Shown here one piece after another: positions 35,864 through 39,417 of a DNA stretch of 39,417 nucleotides. The position numbers and the translations under genes were made by a program. This stretch comes from Deltaproteobacteria bacterium SM23_61. GTDB taxonomy: Bacteria > Desulfobacterota > SM23-61. Below the pieces are notes generated by a model. It searched no databases. It saw nothing but the letters and a program-made list of their open reading frames with translations, and was not told the origin of the DNA. Every line of letters begins with the position of its first letter. Within the stretch, counting starts at the first letter, position 1. The stretch lies in the NCBI GenBank assembly GCA_001304105.1, contig LJUR01000005.1, forward strand, positions 1 through 39,417, read 5' to 3'.

Positions 35864-36418
35864 TTAGGATGATATTCTGGAGAGAAACCTTTTCCGGATC
35901 GGGGGGGCCACCAGGGCCGCAATGAGCGTTTTCAAGATGTCTCCGGGGAGGAAAACCAGAAAACCGGCCATAAAGACCGAGGATAAAGGAAAGGGTTTAT
36001 GAAGAATGAGATTCAGGTTGAGATAAAGATAGGAAAGGCCAAAGAGGTAAATAACCCCCTGCCCCAGTATCAGGGAAGCCAGGATTCTTGCCGGAGAAGG
36101 GCTTTTTTCATCCTCCAGGATCTTCCCGATGACAAAAGCGCCGGGAACGAAACCCAGAAGGAATCCAAAGGAAGGTTGCAGGATATAAGCGGGCCCTCCC
36201 CCCTGAGCAAAAATGGGAAGTCCCATCAACCCGAGCACCAGATAAAGAACTTGGCTCAAAGCCCCCCTCCGGCTGCCCAGGATCAGGCCGGCGAACATGA
36301 CCACCAGGGTCTGCAAGGTAAAGGGGACATGGGGAATGGGAATTTTGATGAAAGCCCCGACGGCCGTAAGGGCAGCAAAAAGGGAGACCAAAACCGTGTC
36401 CGTGGCCCTCTTCAACAT
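35864..36418 (-). CDS. bioY: BioY family biotin transporter S component
   Basis: ALTAVGAFIKIPIPHVPFTLQTLVVMFAGLILGSRRGALSQVLYLVLGLMGLPIFAQGGG...PSFGFLLGFVPGAFVIG. Confidence 0.95.
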   Translation of the reverse strand: MLKRATDTVLVSLFAALTAVGAFIKIPIPHVPFTLQTLVVMFAGLILGSRRGALSQVLYLVLGLMGLPIFAQGGGPAYILQPSFGFLLGFVPGAFVIGKILEDEKSPSPARILASLILGQGVIYLFGLSYLYLNLNLILHKPFPLSSVFMAGFLVFLPGDILKTLIAALVAPPIRKRFLSRISS

Positions 36419-36570
36419 TCACCTATCATATTCGACCCTTTCCCGCTCTGTCAAATCACTCAGGGAGCTTCCCTTTAGTATTCGCCAAATAGGCACAAGA
36501 GGAATTAAATACCAGGCGGTGCCCGGCCCGAAAGCAGGGGCATTGGGCAGAAAAAGCAGCGCCCCTCTAA

Positions 36571-36655
36571 TTTCGGATTGCGGATTTGGGATTTCGGATC
36601 TCTTTTTGCTTTTCTTTTTCAATCCGAATTCCGCAATCCGCATTCCGCATTTCAA
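36571..36655. repeat. Inverted heptad hairpin TTTCGGA TTGCGGA TTTGGGA TTTCGGA / AATCCGA ATTCCGC AATCCGC ATTCCGC
   Basis: Arms separated by a ~22-nt pyrimidine-rich loop. Confidence 0.92.
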
Positions 36656-36704
36656 TTGATCCCCTGCGGGATTTTGGTATAAACTCTTGATATATAAAGA
36701 TAGT

Positions 36705-36725
36705 GATCAGCTTTCAGCGGTCAGC
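36705..36725. repeat. Heptad array GATCAGC TTTCAGC GGTCAGC
   Basis: Direct reading. Confidence 0.8.
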
Positions 36726-36761
36726 AAGAACTGGATGGTATTTAGAAAGGGGGAAGAGCTT

Positions 36762-37016
36762 ATGGGGAGCGAACTGAAGAGCGCGTGGGAACTGGCCATG
36801 GAGAAAACCCAGAAAATGGGCGGGGACAAGGTCCCTTCCCTGAGTTCCGATGAGAAAGAGGAAATTGCGGAAATCCGCAAGGTGTACGAAGCGAAATTCG
36901 CCGAGGTGGAGATTTTGGTCCAGGACCAGGAAAAAAAGAACCTCGATCTGGACCGGCTGCGGCGGGAAAGGGACCAGAAGATTGAGGCGGTTTACGAAAG
37001 GGCGAAGAAAAGATAG
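36762..37016 (+). CDS. Small charged coiled-coil-like hypothetical protein
   Basis: MGSELKSAWELAMEKTQKMGGDKVPSLSSDEKEEIAEIRKVYEAKFAEVEILVQDQEKKNLDLDRLRRERDQKIEAVYERAKKR. Confidence 0.65.
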   Translation: MGSELKSAWELAMEKTQKMGGDKVPSLSSDEKEEIAEIRKVYEAKFAEVEILVQDQEKKNLDLDRLRRERDQKIEAVYERAKKR

Positions 37017-37018
37017 TG

Positions 37019-37145
37019 TTTATCCGTGTTCATCCGTGTCCCCATAGAAGCGGTGAAAGGTGAGAGGCTAGGGGTAAGGGGAATAAGGTTTTTTTCTTGT
37101 TTTTAATCCATTATTTTATCTGCGTTTATCTGCGTAAATCTGGGT
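37019..37145. repeat. Decamer-period repeats TATCCGTGTT CATCCGTGTC and TTATCTGCGT TTATCTGCGT AAATCTGGGT
   Basis: Direct reading; reverse-complement class of the arrays at 32920 and 33049. Confidence 0.85.
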
Positions 37146-37173
37146 CCCATAATATTGATAATGAGGAGGGGGT

Positions 37174-38805
37174 ATGCCCCGGATGACCGGAGGAGAAGCC
37201 GTTGTTGAAGCATTGAAGAAGGAAGGAGTGGAATACCTTTTTTCCCTCCCCGGGGTGCAGATCATGGGTGTTTTTGACGCCCTCTACGGGGAGAAGGACC
37301 TCCGCCTGGTTGTGGTGCGGCATGAGCAGACCGCTCTCTACATGGCGGACGGTTATGCCCGGGTAACAGGAAAACCGGGCGTGGGCCTGGTCGTCCCGGG
37401 CCCCGGAGTGCAGAATGCCCTTGCCGCGGTGGGAACGGCTCATGCCTGTTCTTCACCGGTGCTCCTGCTTGCCGGGCAGGTCGAAAGCAGAGACCTGGGA
37501 AAGGATGGGGGAGCGCTCCACGAGGTGAATGATCAGCTCGACATGGTCCGCCCGGTAACCAAATGGTGCAAACGGGTGATGAAGGTGGAGGAGATCCCCG
37601 GGGCGATTCGGGAGGCCATGCGTCAGATGAGGACAGGCCGGCCCCGCCCCACAGAAGTGGAAATTCCCTGGGACACCATGCGATCCAGCGGGGAAGTGGA
37701 GTTCTCCCCCGGCGAGGCCCTGCCGCCCGCAGTGGCGGATCCGCAGGACCTGTCCCGGGCTGCGGAGCTTCTGGTTAAAGCGCGGAAACCGCTCATCTGG
37801 GCCGGGGGAGGAGCGATCGTCTCGGACGCCTCCGCCGAGTTGAAAGACCTGGCTGAAACCCTGGGGGCCCCGGTGGCCATGACCGCCCAGGGCAAGGGAG
37901 CGATCCCGGAGAACCATCCCCTTTCCCTGGGGGGCGCTTATTACGGTTTTGGTCCCGTCCGCTGGGCCATGTCCGGCGCGGATGTGGTCCTGACCGTGGG
38001 CACGCGCATTACCTGGCAGCAGGGGCGGCCTTCAACCGCCCTGAAGCCTCCCCAGAAACTGATCCAGCTGGACGCAGATGCCTCCATGATCGGAAAGAAT
38101 TATCCGGCCGAAGTGGCCCTCGTGTCCGATGCCAAGGCCGCCCTGAAGGCGCTGGCGGGTGAACTCCGGAAAATGAAGGTCGAAAAGGGACGGTGGAGCT
38201 CATCGGAACTGGAACAATGTCGGGAGAATCACCGGAAGTGGCTCCAGGAAAAGGTCCCCCTGCAGTTTCAAATCGTCAAAACGCTGAGGAAGGAATTGGA
38301 GGACGACGCCATCTTCGTGTGCGGGGTGACCAACATCGGCTACTGGGCCAACCTGGCTTATGAGGTCAGGAAGCCCCGCACCTTTATCACCTCCTCTTAT
38401 TTCGCGACCCTGGGATTCTCATTTCCCACGGCCCTGGGTGTAAAACTGGCCGCCCCGGATCGGCAGGTGGTCTGCGTGGTGGGGGACGGGGGGTTTCTCT
38501 ATGCCTGCGCGGAGCTGGCCACGGCGGTGCGGTATGGAATCAACCTGGTGACGATCGTCTTCAACGACCAGGCCTTTGGCTCCACGAAAAGCGACCAGGT
38601 GGTGAACTTCAAGAGCAGGATCGTGGGAACGGAAGTAACCAATCCGGATTTCGCCAGGCTGGCCGAAATTTTCGGGGCCAGAGGGTTCAAGGCTACTCCG
38701 GAACAGTTGGGAAGGACCCTGCGGGAGGCCCTGGCCAGCAAACAACCCGCGGTAATTGAAGTCCCGGTCCCAACCATGATTGCTCCCTTCCAGATGTTTG
38801 AGTAA
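37174..38805 (+). CDS. Thiamine pyrophosphate-dependent enzyme (acetolactate synthase/benzoylformate decarboxylase superfamily)
   Basis: RHEQTALYMADGYARVTGKPGVGLVVPGPGVQNALAAVGTA; C-terminal TPP motif GDGGFLYACAELATAVRYGINLVTIVFND. Confidence 0.93.
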   Translation: MPRMTGGEAVVEALKKEGVEYLFSLPGVQIMGVFDALYGEKDLRLVVVRHEQTALYMADGYARVTGKPGVGLVVPGPGVQNALAAVGTAHACSSPVLLLAGQVESRDLGKDGGALHEVNDQLDMVRPVTKWCKRVMKVEEIPGAIREAMRQMRTGRPRPTEVEIPWDTMRSSGEVEFSPGEALPPAVADPQDLSRAAELLVKARKPLIWAGGGAIVSDASAELKDLAETLGAPVAMTAQGKGAIPENHPLSLGGAYYGFGPVRWAMSGADVVLTVGTRITWQQGRPSTALKPPQKLIQLDADASMIGKNYPAEVALVSDAKAALKALAGELRKMKVEKGRWSSSELEQCRENHRKWLQEKVPLQFQIVKTLRKELEDDAIFVCGVTNIGYWANLAYEVRKPRTFITSSYFATLGFSFPTALGVKLAAPDRQVVCVVGDGGFLYACAELATAVRYGINLVTIVFNDQAFGSTKSDQVVNFKSRIVGTEVTNPDFARLAEIFGARGFKATPEQLGRTLREALASKQPAVIEVPVPTMIAPFQMFE

Positions 38806-38821
38806 AAAAGGTCAGAGGAAA

Positions 38822-38877
38822 AAAGCTCAAAGCTGAAAGCTCATAGCTCAAAGCTCATAGGTCATGGGTAATGGGGA
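38822..38877. repeat. Heptad array AAAGCTC AAAGCTG AAAGCTC ATAGCTC AAAGCTC ATAGGTC ATGGGTA ATGGGGA
   Basis: Eight in-phase 7-bp units. Confidence 0.95.
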
Positions 38878-38923
38878 GGAGGGTAAAGGCTCGGTAGGCA
38901 GGAACCTGGAATCAGGAGGTAAG

Positions 38924-39028
38924 AATCAGGATACAGGATACAGGACCCAGCACCCAGGACTCGACACCCGACACCCGACACCCAACACCCAGTCCCCAAT
39001 ACCCAATACCCAGTACCAAGTACTATAC
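38924..39028. repeat. Long degenerate heptad array (15 in-phase units: AATCAGG ATACAGG ATACAGG ACCCAGC ... ACCCGAC ACCCGAC ACCCAAC ACCCAGT CCCCAAT ACCCAAT ACCCAGT ...)
   Basis: 105 bp of uninterrupted 7-bp periodicity. Confidence 0.96.
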
Positions 39029-39082
39029 GACTTACCAACTAGGCAAATGACCGCTTAGATGACTTTTTTGCTAGGAGGCAGA

Positions 39083-39417
39083 ATGCGTCAGAGGATTAAG
39101 ATTCAGCGGATCGGAATCCTGACCGCAGGGGGCGATTGCCCGGGCTTGAACGCGGTGATCCGGGCGATCGTAAAGACAGCCATCTTCAGGTACGGCCTGG
39201 AGGTGGTCGGCTTTTCAGACGGCTACTCCGGGGTGATCCATAACCAGGCCAGAATCCTGGAATCCAAAGATGCTTCCGGGATTCTTCCCCGCGGCGGAAC
39301 GATTCTGGGGACTTCCAACCGGGACGATCCTTTCCGTTTTCCCGTGGTCGTGAAGAATCAGAAGTTATTTAAAGATGTCTCCGAACAGGCGATCCGAAAC
39401 ATCAAGAAGAATAGGGT
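39083..39417 (+). CDS. pfkA: 6-phosphofructokinase, N-terminal part (runs off window)
   Basis: [26 protein letters not shown]...GFSDGYSGV...[22 protein letters not shown] before ATG 39083. Confidence 0.92.
   Translation, partial: MRQRIKIQRIGILTAGGDCPGLNAVIRAIVKTAIFRYGLEVVGFSDGYSGVIHNQARILESKDASGILPRGGTILGTSNRDDPFRFPVVVKNQKLFKDVSEQAIRNIKKNR

Noticed and set aside
38822-39028. Possible CRISPR array
   Set aside because: Units are 7 bp with no spacers; this is a tandem array, not a repeat-spacer structure.

Overview
The window is about 39.4 kb and looks like a Desulfobacterota/deltaproteobacterial-type chromosome; this taxonomic guess comes from gene content only. It carries a mostly metabolic gene set. 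In order: partial MFS transporter; standalone AICAR-transformylase-domain protein; two-gene ABC exporter; PEP-CTERM protein with a sigma-54-like promoter; frameshifted DUF4197 gene; exported SORL-domain protein; solitary Hsp70-like ATPase; geranylgeranyl-reductase-family flavoprotein; complete liv-type ABC transporter (SBP-H-M-G-F); class III aminotransferase; acyl-CoA dehydrogenase; fixC-fixX-fixA-fixB; DUF1847 protein; putative BECR-like toxin/DUF2283 pair; zinc-ribbon/cyclase/AAA/TPR regulator with an in-frame nonsense codon; alpha/beta hydrolase; TIR plus C-terminal winged-helix-like protein; RidA; MaoC; TIGR04076-like protein; metallopeptidase; BioY; TPP enzyme; and the start of pfkA. I saw no rRNA, tRNA or CRISPR. 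The most unusual features are: (1) many intergenic degenerate tandem arrays with strict 7-bp periodicity but locus-specific sequence, plus 9-bp and 10-bp classes; (2) a family of short GGGGCG...CGCCCC palindromes with variable cores; (3) diverged copies of a 160-180 bp MITE-like element, one of which interrupts the fix cluster; (4) a TIR-winged-helix fusion; (5) a mini-ORF/hairpin leader-like structure upstream of the cyclase gene. Family calls come from reading the translations; no database search was run.
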